From contig NZ_CP084472.1 of assembly GCF_020405225.1 (NCBI RefSeq), positions 3,596,001 to 3,660,000 of the forward strand: a DNA stretch of 64,000 nucleotides, given 5' to 3'. The notes under the pieces are model-generated. The model searched no databases. It was not told the DNA's origin and worked only from the letters and a program-made list of their open reading frames with translations. Both the position numbers and the translations under genes were made by a program. Shown here in pieces: positions 35,603-43,328 of this stretch (positions are counted from its first letter, which is position 1; each line of letters opens with the position of its first letter). This stretch comes from Natrinema sp. DC36 (GTDB taxonomy: Archaea > Halobacteriota > Halobacteria > Halobacteriales > Natrialbaceae).

Positions 35603-36688
35603 ATGCCAGACATCGAGATACGGAATCTGACGAAAGTGTACGAAGAATCGGGCAACAAAATCGTCGCCGTCGACGACGTCGACCTCACCATCAAGGACGG
35701 CGAGTTCGTGACGCTCGTCGGTCCCTCCGGCTGCGGGAAGACCACGACGCTCCGCTGTGTCGCGGGGCTGAACAAACCCACGAGCGGCACGGTCAAGTTC
35801 GGCGACCGCGACGTGACGGATAAGCCGGTCCAGGAGCGCAACATTGCGTTGCTCTTCCAGGACATCGCGCTGTACCCGCACATGAGCGTCAAGGAGAACA
35901 TCGCCTACGGCCTCAAGATCGCTGGGTTCTCGCGCGAAGAACGCATGGCCCGCGTCGAGGAAGCCGCCGAACTCCTCCAGATCACCGACCAGCTCGAGAA
36001 GATGCCCTCGGAGCTCTCCGGCGGCCAACAACAGCGCGTCGCGCTCGGCCGATCGCTCGTGCGCGACCCGGAGATCTTCCTGTTCGACGAGCCGATGTCG
36101 GACCTGGACGCCAAGCTCAAGGCCGAACTGCGGCCGGTCATCGAGAAGGTGACCGACGAGATCGGCTGTCCGACGCTGTACGTGACTCACGACCAGGAGG
36201 AGGCGATGACCATGTCCGACCGCGTCGCGGTCATCAACGACGGCAAACTGGCTCAGGTCGCCCCGCCGAAAGAGGTCTACGACGAGCCCAATTCGCAGTT
36301 CGTCAGTCAGTTCATCGGCCAGCCGTCGACGCAGTTCTTCGAGGGGAACGTCGGATCGGTCAACGGAACCGCCGAACTCGATGTCGGCGGCTACGAGTAC
36401 CACCTCGCCCGCGACGGGCTCGAGGGATGGTCCGGCGAGGACGTCCGCGTCGGCCTCCGACCCCAGTACATCCGGGTCAGCGAGGATCCCGCGAACGGTA
36501 TCCCGGCGACGCACCTGCTGGACGAACCGCTGGGCGATGCGACCCACAGCTTCTTCGACACGGAGTTCGGCGAGATCGTCGTCGTCACCGATCCGGACTT
36601 CGAGGGCGACGGGAAGGAGTACGGACTCGTCTTCGAGGACGAGTACATCCAGTTGTACGACAACGACTCCGGCGTTCGGATCGCCTGA
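35603..36688 (+). CDS. ABC transporter ATPase (MalK/UgpC family)
   Basis: A 361-residue ATPase. Walker A GPSGCGKTT (about residue 39), Q-loop LFQDIALYPHM, signature ELSGGQQQRVALGRSL, Walker B IFLFDEPMSDLDAKL, and switch His in YVTHDQEEAM are intact. The C-terminal TOBE/MalK regulatory domain begins near residue 240. It lies 44 bp after the second permease; CTTTACAA about 30 nt upstream could be an extra promoter. In haloarchaea one MalK-type ATPase may serve several importers. It converges on the RDD gene with 6 bp between the stops. Confidence 0.95.
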   Translation: MPDIEIRNLTKVYEESGNKIVAVDDVDLTIKDGEFVTLVGPSGCGKTTTLRCVAGLNKPTSGTVKFGDRDVTDKPVQERNIALLFQDIALYPHMSVKENIAYGLKIAGFSREERMARVEEAAELLQITDQLEKMPSELSGGQQQRVALGRSLVRDPEIFLFDEPMSDLDAKLKAELRPVIEKVTDEIGCPTLYVTHDQEEAMTMSDRVAVINDGKLAQVAPPKEVYDEPNSQFVSQFIGQPSTQFFEGNVGSVNGTAELDVGGYEYHLARDGLEGWSGEDVRVGLRPQYIRVSEDPANGIPATHLLDEPLGDATHSFFDTEFGEIVVVTDPDFEGDGKEYGLVFEDEYIQLYDNDSGVRIA

Positions 36689-36694
36689 TTCCGC

Positions 36695-37270
36695 TCAGTT
36701 CTTTTCGTCGCCGCTCGCTCGAGCGGCGGCGCTCGTGTCCGTGTCCGCCGAAACAGCCTCGTCACGATCCGTCGGTCGCGTCGAGCGAACGACGACCGTC
36801 CCCGCGGCGAGATCGCCGAGGCGACGACCGTCGGTTACGAGGGCCGTCACGAGGCCGACCACGACCGGCGGAACGCCCAGTAGATCGACGTACAGGAGGA
36901 GATTCCGCACGGCGCTGGCGCGGTAGGTACACTCACGACCGTCGGCTATGACGACCAGCAGGCCGCGGTTGACCTTGCCCGGCGTCCGGCCGTAGCGCCA
37001 CTCGAGGACGAACGAGTAAATGGCGAAAATCGGAAAGAGCGCGAGCAGCGAGAGGAGGACGACGCCTCCGCCCAGCGCCTCGTATGTCTCGCCGAACACC
37101 ACGCTCGCGACGTAGATCACGGGAAACTCGAGTAGCACGTAGCAGATGAACAGGTCGATCGCCGCTGCACCGCCGCGAGCGATCAGCACGTCGCGGTCGT
37201 CTGCCGTTTCCAACACTGGTGCTGGTTGCCGCTGTGTCGGCAAGAACCCGTCCAACGTCCGGTCGATCAC
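36695..37270 (-). CDS. RDD-family membrane protein
   Basis: A 191-residue protein with an RDD domain: the Arg in LIARGGAAAIDLFICYVLLE, the helices VVLLSLLALFPIFAIYSFVLE, the conserved WRYGRTPGKVNRGLLVV stretch and a third helix (VDLLGVPPVVVGLVTALV) followed by DGRRLGDLAAGTVVV. RDD proteins are small membrane proteins, some suggested to be Na+/H+ antiporters, but the function of most is unknown. The C-terminus is a variable acidic tail. It is unrelated to the convergent ABC operon. Confidence 0.88.
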   Translation of the reverse strand: MIDRTLDGFLPTQRQPAPVLETADDRDVLIARGGAAAIDLFICYVLLEFPVIYVASVVFGETYEALGGGVVLLSLLALFPIFAIYSFVLEWRYGRTPGKVNRGLLVVIADGRECTYRASAVRNLLLYVDLLGVPPVVVGLVTALVTDGRRLGDLAAGTVVVRSTRPTDRDEAVSADTDTSAAARASGDEKN

Positions 37271-37364
37271 GGTGCGACCGCCTCGCCGTTCATGGCGGAG
37301 ACATTCGTAGCGCGGATAAAATACCTACCCCTCTGCTGGTACTGGGAGGAGCTGTCGGCCCGAG

Positions 37365-37646
37365 TCACTCCATGCTGACGTCCGTCCGAAGCGTCGCGAG
37401 GAAGTAGATTAGCAGGAGGATGGTGATTCCCCCGAAGACCTGTGAATCTATCGACAGGTAGCCGTCCATGCGGTACAGCATGACGCTAGCAACCGCCAGC
37501 ACGACGATGGAACCGACGGTGCGCCACCGTTCTACGATCTTCTCGACGGTTATTTGCGCCGTGGACTTCTCAACTGCGTCTGACGCCTTGCGAATATTTT
37601 CCAGACTGGCGTCTTCGGAGGCCTGGCGCGTCGTGTCTCCGCTCAT
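37365..37646 (-). CDS. small membrane protein, function unknown
   Basis: A 93-residue protein with an N-terminal soluble, coiled-coil-like part (SLENIRKASDAVEKSTAQITVEKIVERW) and two hydrophobic helices (GSIVVLAVASVMLYRMDGYL and VFGGITILLLIYFLATL). I do not recognise a family. Its codon use resembles its neighbours' only loosely and its GC content is lower, but the reading frame with charged helix and two membrane spans looks real. Confidence 0.65.
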   Translation of the reverse strand: MSGDTTRQASEDASLENIRKASDAVEKSTAQITVEKIVERWRTVGSIVVLAVASVMLYRMDGYLSIDSQVFGGITILLLIYFLATLRTDVSME

Positions 37647-37726
37647 ACGTTCCGGGTATTCCCGCCCGAGCGTAAATACCTATGGGTATCAGTGGCATGT
37701 GAGTGGAAGACTCCCGGAGTGTGCGA

Positions 37727-37950
37727 TCAGTCCTCGGTCGACGACGATGGATCACCGGACGACGACTCGTCAGTCGTCCCCGTTCGGCTCGCCCTCGAGC
37801 CGGCTTCGGCGCGTGCTTGCTCGTACTCGTGAAGTGAGCGCATCCGGGCCGGCAGATCCACGCCCTTCTGTTCCCGGAGCGATCAAACCCGGTATCGGTA
37901 GACCGGGTAGCCGAGCGCCATCCAGCCGAGGATGAGCACGAGCACGCCGC
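37727..37950 (-). pseudogene. 3' remnant of an APC-type permease gene
   Basis: The minus strand encodes VLVLILGWMALGYPVYRYRV, closely resembling the last helix of the amino-acid permease at 50052-51488 (IGWFGVAYVYYRYRLAK), then an in-frame TGA and a hydrophilic tail (LREQKGVDLPARMRSLHEYE). There is no upstream permease sequence: it breaks into an SDR fragment at about 37950. This is a truncated gene end, with the internal stop possibly a second lesion. Confidence 0.6.
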
Positions 37951-38054
37951 ATCACTTCGGCACCCTCCTGGGCGAGGGTGCGGCAGTCTTCGCTTCCGAT
38001 GCGTCCGGCGCCGCCGGTGACGACGGCCGTTCGATCCGCGAGTCCGAGATCCAT
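37951..38054 (-). pseudogene. 5' fragment of an SDR gene
   Basis: MDLGLADRTAVVTGGAGRIG and the next ~14 residues closely match the start of the SDR at 42508-43293 (MDFGLQDRTAVVTGGAGRIG). The homology stops after LAQEGAEV at about 37951, where permease-derived sequence begins. Only the nucleotide-binding beta-alpha unit remains, so no enzyme can be made. Confidence 0.7.
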
Positions 38055-38255
38055 ACCCTCACCGATGGCAGTTCGGCGAAGTTATTTTATTGATGAATAT
38101 CGGCGGAAAAGGCCGGTAGCGACGCCACCTCGAGCGTCGAACGGCGACTCAAGTCTCTGCTCGAGACACGGTGTCCGAAACGGGCCGCTCAACCGTTATA
38201 GAGAAAAGTAGGCCGAGTGCCTTGGGACCAAGCCCCGAGACGATTCACTGCGTTG

Positions 38256-39506
38256 CTATTCGTCGAGCGCGTCGATTCGGAGGTCTTCGTCGAACTGCAG
38301 CGTGTTCTCGATCTCGCTCTCGTCGACGTCCTCGAAGGCCCAGCGGGCGATCGAGCGGCGGTGGACTTCGTCGGCCCCGTCGACGATGCGGAACCGGCGG
38401 ACGGCCTCGTAGAAGTGCGCGATCGGCAGGTCCTTGCCGATCCCGTTGCCGCCACAACACTGCACGGCGAGGTCGATGGTTTCGTTGGTGACGTTCGCGG
38501 CGAACATCTTCGACATCGCGACCTCGATGCGGGCGTCGTTGCGGTCGAGTTCGCGTGCGGCGTGACGAACCATCGTTCGTGCGGCGTGGAGTTGCGTCTC
38601 GGCGTCGGCGATGCGGTGACGCAGCGCCTGCTTGTCCTCGAGTTTCGAACCGAAGGCCTCGCGCTCCTGGAGGTAGGCCTTCGCGACGTCCAGCGAGCGT
38701 TCGGCCATGCCGGAGTAGCGCATGCAGTGGGTGAGTCGGCCGCCGCCGAGTCGCATCTGGGCGATCTGGAAGCCCTCGCCTTCCTCGCCGATCGTGTTCT
38801 CGACGGGGACGCGGACGTTATCGAACTTCACTTCTGCGTGGCCGCCCTCGCGTTCGGTGATGCCGTGTCCGCCGAGGTGGGGGACGTTGCGGACGACGTC
38901 GACGCCGTCGGCGTCCCGCGGCACCATGATAATCGATGTGCCCTCGTATGGATGGGCGTCGAGGTCGGTTCGGACCATCGCCAGATAGTAGTCGGCGCCG
39001 AGCCCGTCGGAGGTCCACCACTTGTGGCCGTTGATGACCCACTCGTCGCCGTCCTTGACGGCGGTGCTCTGGAGCATCTTCGGGTCGGAGCCGGCACCGA
39101 CCTTTGGCTCGGTCATCGCGAACGCCGTCTGAATGTCTCCCTGCACGAGCGGGCGGAGCCACTCTTCTTTCTGCTCTTCCGTGCCGACCATCTCCAAGGT
39201 GTGCATGTTGCCTTCCTGTGGCGCGTTCGCACGGATCGCGAGCGCGCCGATCAGCGAGCGGCCGACCTGTTCGAAGGATGGTAGCATGTCGCTGAAATCG
39301 AGTCCCTGGCCGCCGTACTCCTCGGGCACCTGCGGCGCGAATAGATTCCGTTCTTTGGCCATCTCCCACATCTCGTGGATCTCGTCCATCGTGATCTCCT
39401 CGCCCGTGGCCAGCGCTTCGCGCTCGCGCGGAATGACGACCTCGTCCATGAACTCCTCTACGCGACCCGCAACCTCCTTGGCTTTCTCGGAATCGTGGTA
39501 TTCCAT
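38256..39506 (-). CDS. acyl-CoA dehydrogenase (tandem copy 1)
   Basis: A 416-residue acyl-CoA dehydrogenase, almost identical to the gene at 39779-41029. It has FAMTEPKVGAGSDPKML and WWTSDGLGADYYLAM in the middle domain, and CCGGNGIGKDLPIAHFYE in the C-terminal domain. The motif at the usual catalytic Glu reads RIVDGADEVHRRSIARW, with Asp-Gly in place of Glu-Gly, a feature of the ACAD10/11-like branch. Differences from copy 2 are scattered conservative changes (e.g. YEAVRRFR vs YENVRAFR near the end). TGTAAAT (39531-39537) is a TATA-like element about 28 nt upstream. Confidence 0.95.
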   Translation of the reverse strand: MEYHDSEKAKEVAGRVEEFMDEVVIPREREALATGEEITMDEIHEMWEMAKERNLFAPQVPEEYGGQGLDFSDMLPSFEQVGRSLIGALAIRANAPQEGNMHTLEMVGTEEQKEEWLRPLVQGDIQTAFAMTEPKVGAGSDPKMLQSTAVKDGDEWVINGHKWWTSDGLGADYYLAMVRTDLDAHPYEGTSIIMVPRDADGVDVVRNVPHLGGHGITEREGGHAEVKFDNVRVPVENTIGEEGEGFQIAQMRLGGGRLTHCMRYSGMAERSLDVAKAYLQEREAFGSKLEDKQALRHRIADAETQLHAARTMVRHAARELDRNDARIEVAMSKMFAANVTNETIDLAVQCCGGNGIGKDLPIAHFYEAVRRFRIVDGADEVHRRSIARWAFEDVDESEIENTLQFDEDLRIDALDE

Positions 39507-39530
39507 AGTATCTATACTGTATCACACCAT

Positions 39531-39537
39531 TGTAAAT
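39531..39537 (-). promoter_or_regulatory. TATA-like element, acyl-CoA dehydrogenase copy 1
   Basis: TGTAAAT on the plus strand (ATTTACA on the gene strand), centred 28 nt before the ATG at 39506. The surrounding CCATAGGTA is shared with the promoter of copy 2. Confidence 0.45.
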
Positions 39538-39778
39538 CCATAGGTAACAATTCCCATTGATTGGAAGCGATCGCGGGACTATCGACACCTCGAGACCCGT
39601 CGCTGCCCGTCTTGATCGCGTCGCGTCCGTCCTGTCGTGGCCTGCTGTGTCGGTCTCCGCTCGAGCGACTCGGACTCGCTCGAGGACGATGTGCCGGTCG
39701 TTCCGGGGACCGTCGGACAGGCTTCACGTTCGAGACGGCCGTCGAAAGAGAGAAAGGTGAGTCTCGCGGTCGAACGCG

Positions 39779-41029
39779 TTAGTCGTCGAGTGCGTCGATG
39801 CGCAGCTCCTCGTCGAACTGCAGGGAGTTTTCGATCTCGGCTTCGTCGACGTCCTCGAAGGCCCAGCGGGCAATCGAGCGGCGGTGGACTTCGTCGGCCC
39901 CGTCGACGATGCGGAACGCGCGGACGTTCTCGTAGAAGTGCGCGATCGGCAGATCCTTGCCGATCCCGTTGCCGCCACAGCACTGCAGGGCGAGGTCGAT
40001 CGTCTCGTTGGTGACGTTCGCCGTGAACATCTTCGACATCGCGACCTCGATGCGGGCGTCGTTGCGGTCGAGTTCGCGTGCGGCGTGCCGGACCATCGTC
40101 CGTGCGGCGTGGAGTTGCGTCTCGGCGTCGGCGATGCGGTGACGCAGTGCCTGCTTGTCCTCGAGTTTCGAACCGAAGGCCTCGCGCTCCTGGAGGTAGG
40201 CCTTTGCGATGTCGAGCGAGCGCTCGGCCATGCCGGAGTAGCGCATGCAGTGAGTAAGCCGACCGCCGCCGAGTCGCATCTGGGCGATCTGGAAGCCCTC
40301 ACCTTCCTCGCCGATCGTGTTCTCGACGGGGACGCGGACGTTATCGAACTTCATTTCGGCGTGGCCGCCTTCACGCTCGGTGATGCCGTGCCCACCGAGG
40401 TGGGGAACGTTACGGACGACTTCGACGCCGTCAGCGTCGCGTGGCACCATGATAATCGATGTGCCCTCGTATGGATGGGCGTCGAGGTCGGTTCGGACCA
40501 TCGCCAGATAGTAGTCGGCGCCGAGCCCGTCGGAGGTCCACCACTTGTGGCCGTTGATGACCCACTCGTCGCCGTCTTTGACGGCTGTACTCTGGAGCAT
40601 CTTCGGGTCGGAGCCGGCACCGACCTTTGGCTCGGTCATCGCGAACGCCGTCTGAATGTCGCCCTGCACGAGCGGGCGGAGCCACTCCTCTTTCTGTTCT
40701 TCCGTGCCGACCATCTCGAGGGTGTGCATGTTCCCTTCCTGGGGCGCGTTCGCACGGATCGCGAGCGCGCCGATCAGCGAGCGGCCGACCTGCTCGAAGG
40801 ACGGCAGCATGTCGCTGAAGTCGAGTCCCTGGCCGCCGTACTCCTCTGGCACCTGCGGCGCGAACAGGTCCCGCTCTTTGGCCATCTCCCACATCTCGTG
40901 GATCTCGTCCATCGTGATCTGCTCACCCGTGGCCAGCGCTTCGCGCTCGCGCGGAATGACGACCTCGTCCATGAACTCCTCTACGCGACCCGCAACCTCC
41001 TTGGCTTTCTCGGAGTCGTGGTACTCCAT
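39779..41029 (-). CDS. acyl-CoA dehydrogenase (tandem copy 2)
   Basis: A 416-residue paralogue of the preceding gene with the same motifs (FAMTEPKVGAGSDP, CCGGNGIGKDLPIAHF, RIVDGADEVHRRSIARW). I start it at MEYHDSEKAKEV (41027-41029) to match copy 1; in-frame Met codons upstream (e.g. 41036-41038) are less likely. TGTAAAG (41054-41060) is centred 28 nt upstream. Position directly after the thiolase suggests that this is the original copy and that the one at 38256 arose by duplication. It likely oxidises a branched or medium acyl-CoA, by inference only. Confidence 0.95.
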   Translation of the reverse strand: MEYHDSEKAKEVAGRVEEFMDEVVIPREREALATGEQITMDEIHEMWEMAKERDLFAPQVPEEYGGQGLDFSDMLPSFEQVGRSLIGALAIRANAPQEGNMHTLEMVGTEEQKEEWLRPLVQGDIQTAFAMTEPKVGAGSDPKMLQSTAVKDGDEWVINGHKWWTSDGLGADYYLAMVRTDLDAHPYEGTSIIMVPRDADGVEVVRNVPHLGGHGITEREGGHAEMKFDNVRVPVENTIGEEGEGFQIAQMRLGGGRLTHCMRYSGMAERSLDIAKAYLQEREAFGSKLEDKQALRHRIADAETQLHAARTMVRHAARELDRNDARIEVAMSKMFTANVTNETIDLALQCCGGNGIGKDLPIAHFYENVRAFRIVDGADEVHRRSIARWAFEDVDEAEIENSLQFDEELRIDALDD

Positions 41030-41053
41030 ATCATCCATGATCGCACACAGCAC

Positions 41054-41060
41054 TGTAAAG
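41054..41060 (-). promoter_or_regulatory. TATA-like element, acyl-CoA dehydrogenase copy 2
   Basis: TGTAAAG on the plus strand, centred 28 nt before the ATG at 41029; it shares flanking CTATAGGTA with copy 1. Confidence 0.45.
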
Positions 41061-41197
41061 CTATAGGTAGCGGATCGCATTAATTGGCAACCGTTGGCGA
41101 TGCTACTCGCTCGTCGAGACCTGTCGTCTCTTTTCCCGATTGCGTCGCACCCGTCTGTCTCGACGCAGTTCGTTGTGCCGGTCCCCGCTCGAGTGGC

Positions 41198-42346
41198 TTA
41201 GACCCGCTCGAGGATCGTCGCGACGCCCTGGCCGAAGCCGATGCACATCGTCGACAGCGCGGTGTCCTGCTCCGTTCGCTCGAGTTCGTGGGCCAGTTTC
41301 GTCAGCAACATTGCGCCGGTCGCGCCCAGCGGGTGGCCGTGGGCGATCGCCCCGCCGTTGACGTTGACGTCCTCCCAGGAGGCACCGGTCTCCTCGAGCC
41401 AGGCGCCGACGACCGCCGCGAACGCCTCGTTGACCTCGAAGAGATCGACGTCGCCGACCGTCATGTCGGCCTTCTCGAGGACGTTCTCGGTTGCGGGAAT
41501 CGGTCCCTTCAGCATCGTCACGGGATCGACGCCGACGACTTCGGTCTGGACGATGCGGGCCATCGGCTCCCAGCCGTGTTCCGCGGCGGCTTCCTCGCTC
41601 GCGATGAGCAGCGCAGCCGAGCCGTCGACGATACCCGACGAATTGCCGGGGTGGTGGAAGCCCTCGCCTTCCTCGCGGAACGACAGCGGGAGTTCGGAGA
41701 GGGTCTCCTCGTCGGTGCCGGGACGGGGGTGTTCGTCTTGTTCGACCACGACCTCCTCACCGTCAAGTTCCGTTTTGACGGGCGCGATCTGGTCGTCGTA
41801 CCGTCCCTCGTCCCAGGCCTCCTTCCAGCGGCGCTGGGAGTCGGCGGCGATCTCGTCGAGTTCCGTTCGCGTCAGGCCGTACTCCTCGGCGATTCGCTCG
41901 GCACCTTCGCCCTGCGTGGTCAGCTCGTCGAAATACTCGAAATAGGTGTCCGTCGGCGCGTCGCCGTCCGATCCCATCGGCACGCGGGTCATGTGCTCGA
42001 CGCCGCCCGCGATGAGCACGTCGTGCTGGCCGGCCATGACGTTCGCCGCGGCGAAGTTGGCCGCCTGCTGGCCAGAGCCGCACATCCGATTGAGCTGGAC
42101 GCCCGGAACGATGTCCCCCCAGCCGGCGACCATCGGCGCGAGTCGCCCGATATTCAGGCCCTGCTCGTCGACCGGCGTTACGCAGCCGTAGATGACGTCC
42201 TCGATCGTCTCCGGCTCGAATCCGTTGCGCTCCCGGAGCGCCTCGAGCGGCTCGGCGGCCAGGTCCTGCGGATGCGTGTCCCGGAACGAGCCGTCGCGTT
42301 TCCCGAACGGCGTTCGGACGGCGTCGACGATGACTGCGGAGTTCAT
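41198..42346 (-). CDS. thiolase (3-ketoacyl-CoA thiolase family)
   Basis: A 382-residue degradative-type thiolase. Nucleophile Cys89 in NRMCGSGQQA, the [18 protein letters not shown] loop with the catalytic His, and Cys368 in TMCIGFGQG are in place. Start chosen at MNSAVIVDAVRTPFGK (42344-42346), the typical N-terminus. It belongs to another branch than the thiolases at 402 and 61877 (CGSG versus CASS). It is upstream of the acyl-CoA dehydrogenase on the same strand, so the two likely act in one beta-oxidation route, and divergent from the SDR at 42508. Confidence 0.95.
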   Translation of the reverse strand: MNSAVIVDAVRTPFGKRDGSFRDTHPQDLAAEPLEALRERNGFEPETIEDVIYGCVTPVDEQGLNIGRLAPMVAGWGDIVPGVQLNRMCGSGQQAANFAAANVMAGQHDVLIAGGVEHMTRVPMGSDGDAPTDTYFEYFDELTTQGEGAERIAEEYGLTRTELDEIAADSQRRWKEAWDEGRYDDQIAPVKTELDGEEVVVEQDEHPRPGTDEETLSELPLSFREEGEGFHHPGNSSGIVDGSAALLIASEEAAAEHGWEPMARIVQTEVVGVDPVTMLKGPIPATENVLEKADMTVGDVDLFEVNEAFAAVVGAWLEETGASWEDVNVNGGAIAHGHPLGATGAMLLTKLAHELERTEQDTALSTMCIGFGQGVATILERV

Positions 42347-42507
42347 GACGTGCGACTGGCTATTACACGATCGATCATAGAGGTTGTGCATAAATTCGTG
42401 ATCGACGGTACTGGACTCTTTCTCGGCTAAATCGATTCGTGAAAAACTGTGACCGCTGCTACCGCGTCACAATAATTAAATCAGATAGCGTAGTAGTCGC
42501 TCGGACG

Positions 42508-43293
42508 ATGGACTTCGGACTACAGGACCGGACCGCTGTCGTCACCGGCGGGGCCGGACGGATCGGAAGCGCCGACTGTCGAACGCTCGCGGAAGAGGGT
42601 GCGAACGTCGTCGTCCTCGACGTGGACGCCGACGGCGCGCGGGAGGTCGCCGACGAGATCGACGAGACAGCTGACAGCGGGGATGCGATGGCCCTCGAGT
42701 GCGATCTGACCGATCGCACGGCGGTTGCCGACTCGATGGACGAAGTCCGCGAGACGTTCGGCGGCGTCGACATCCTCGTGAACAACGCCGCGATGGTCGA
42801 CGCGCGCTCCCGACTGGCCGACTACGACGACGACGTCTGGAACCGCGACGTAGAGATCAACCTCACCGGCACCTACAATATCAGCGCGGAGGTGTTCCCC
42901 GAGATGTGCGACCGCGGCTGGGGGCGGGTCGTGAACATGTCCTCGATGGCAGGCTGGTACGGCGGCTTCGGCCAGATCTCCTACTCGGCGACGAAAGCCG
43001 CCATGATCGGCTTCGGCCGGACGATGGCGCTCGAGGGAGCCCAGTCGGGGGTCACCTCGAACGTCATCGCACCCAACATCGTCGTCGGCGACTGGGCCGA
43101 TATGGATCCCGACGAACTCCGGGAGAACGTCGACGAGTACTACGCTCGTATCGCCGAGGCGACGCCGATGCGCCACCTCGGGAAGGAGGAGGACGTGGCC
43201 AACATGGTCACGTACCTCTGCTCGGACCAGGCCTCCTACGTCACGGGACAGATCGTCGGCGTCACCGGCGGGATCGACCTCTTTAGCTTCTGA
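42508..43293 (+). CDS. short-chain dehydrogenase/reductase
   Basis: A 261-residue SDR with TGGAGRIG (residues ~13-20; a GxxGRIG variant of the glycine motif), VLDVDADG with Asp (NAD preference), NNAAMVD, catalytic Ser in NMSSMAGWYGG, and YSATKAA. The Met at 42508 (MDFGLQDRTAV) is preferred: AATAATTAAA (42471-42480) lies about 30 nt upstream, and the N-terminus agrees with the truncated paralogue at 37951-38054. Divergent from the thiolase, it could be the hydroxyacyl-CoA dehydrogenase of that route. Convergent with the amidase. Confidence 0.93.
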   Translation: MDFGLQDRTAVVTGGAGRIGSADCRTLAEEGANVVVLDVDADGAREVADEIDETADSGDAMALECDLTDRTAVADSMDEVRETFGGVDILVNNAAMVDARSRLADYDDDVWNRDVEINLTGTYNISAEVFPEMCDRGWGRVVNMSSMAGWYGGFGQISYSATKAAMIGFGRTMALEGAQSGVTSNVIAPNIVVGDWADMDPDELRENVDEYYARIAEATPMRHLGKEEDVANMVTYLCSDQASYVTGQIVGVTGGIDLFSF

Positions 43294-43328
43294 TCGCACG
43301 CGGAAACGCGTCGGCTGCGTCGTGCCGA

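Larger units (their letters stand above)
38256..39690 (-). repeat. ~1.44-kb tandem duplication, unit 1
   Basis: This unit covers the acyl-CoA dehydrogenase, its promoter and a stretch that resembles the 3' end of the thiolase at 41198. It repeats at 39779-41213 at a constant offset of 1523 bp. Similarity to unit 2 upstream of the gene continues to about 39690 (GCTCGAGGA block) and then stops. Confidence 0.75.
39779..41213 (-). repeat. ~1.44-kb tandem duplication, unit 2
   Basis: Partner of 38256-39690, including the second acyl-CoA dehydrogenase, its promoter and the last codons of the thiolase. The protein-coding parts differ by only about 20 residues in 416. Confidence 0.75.
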
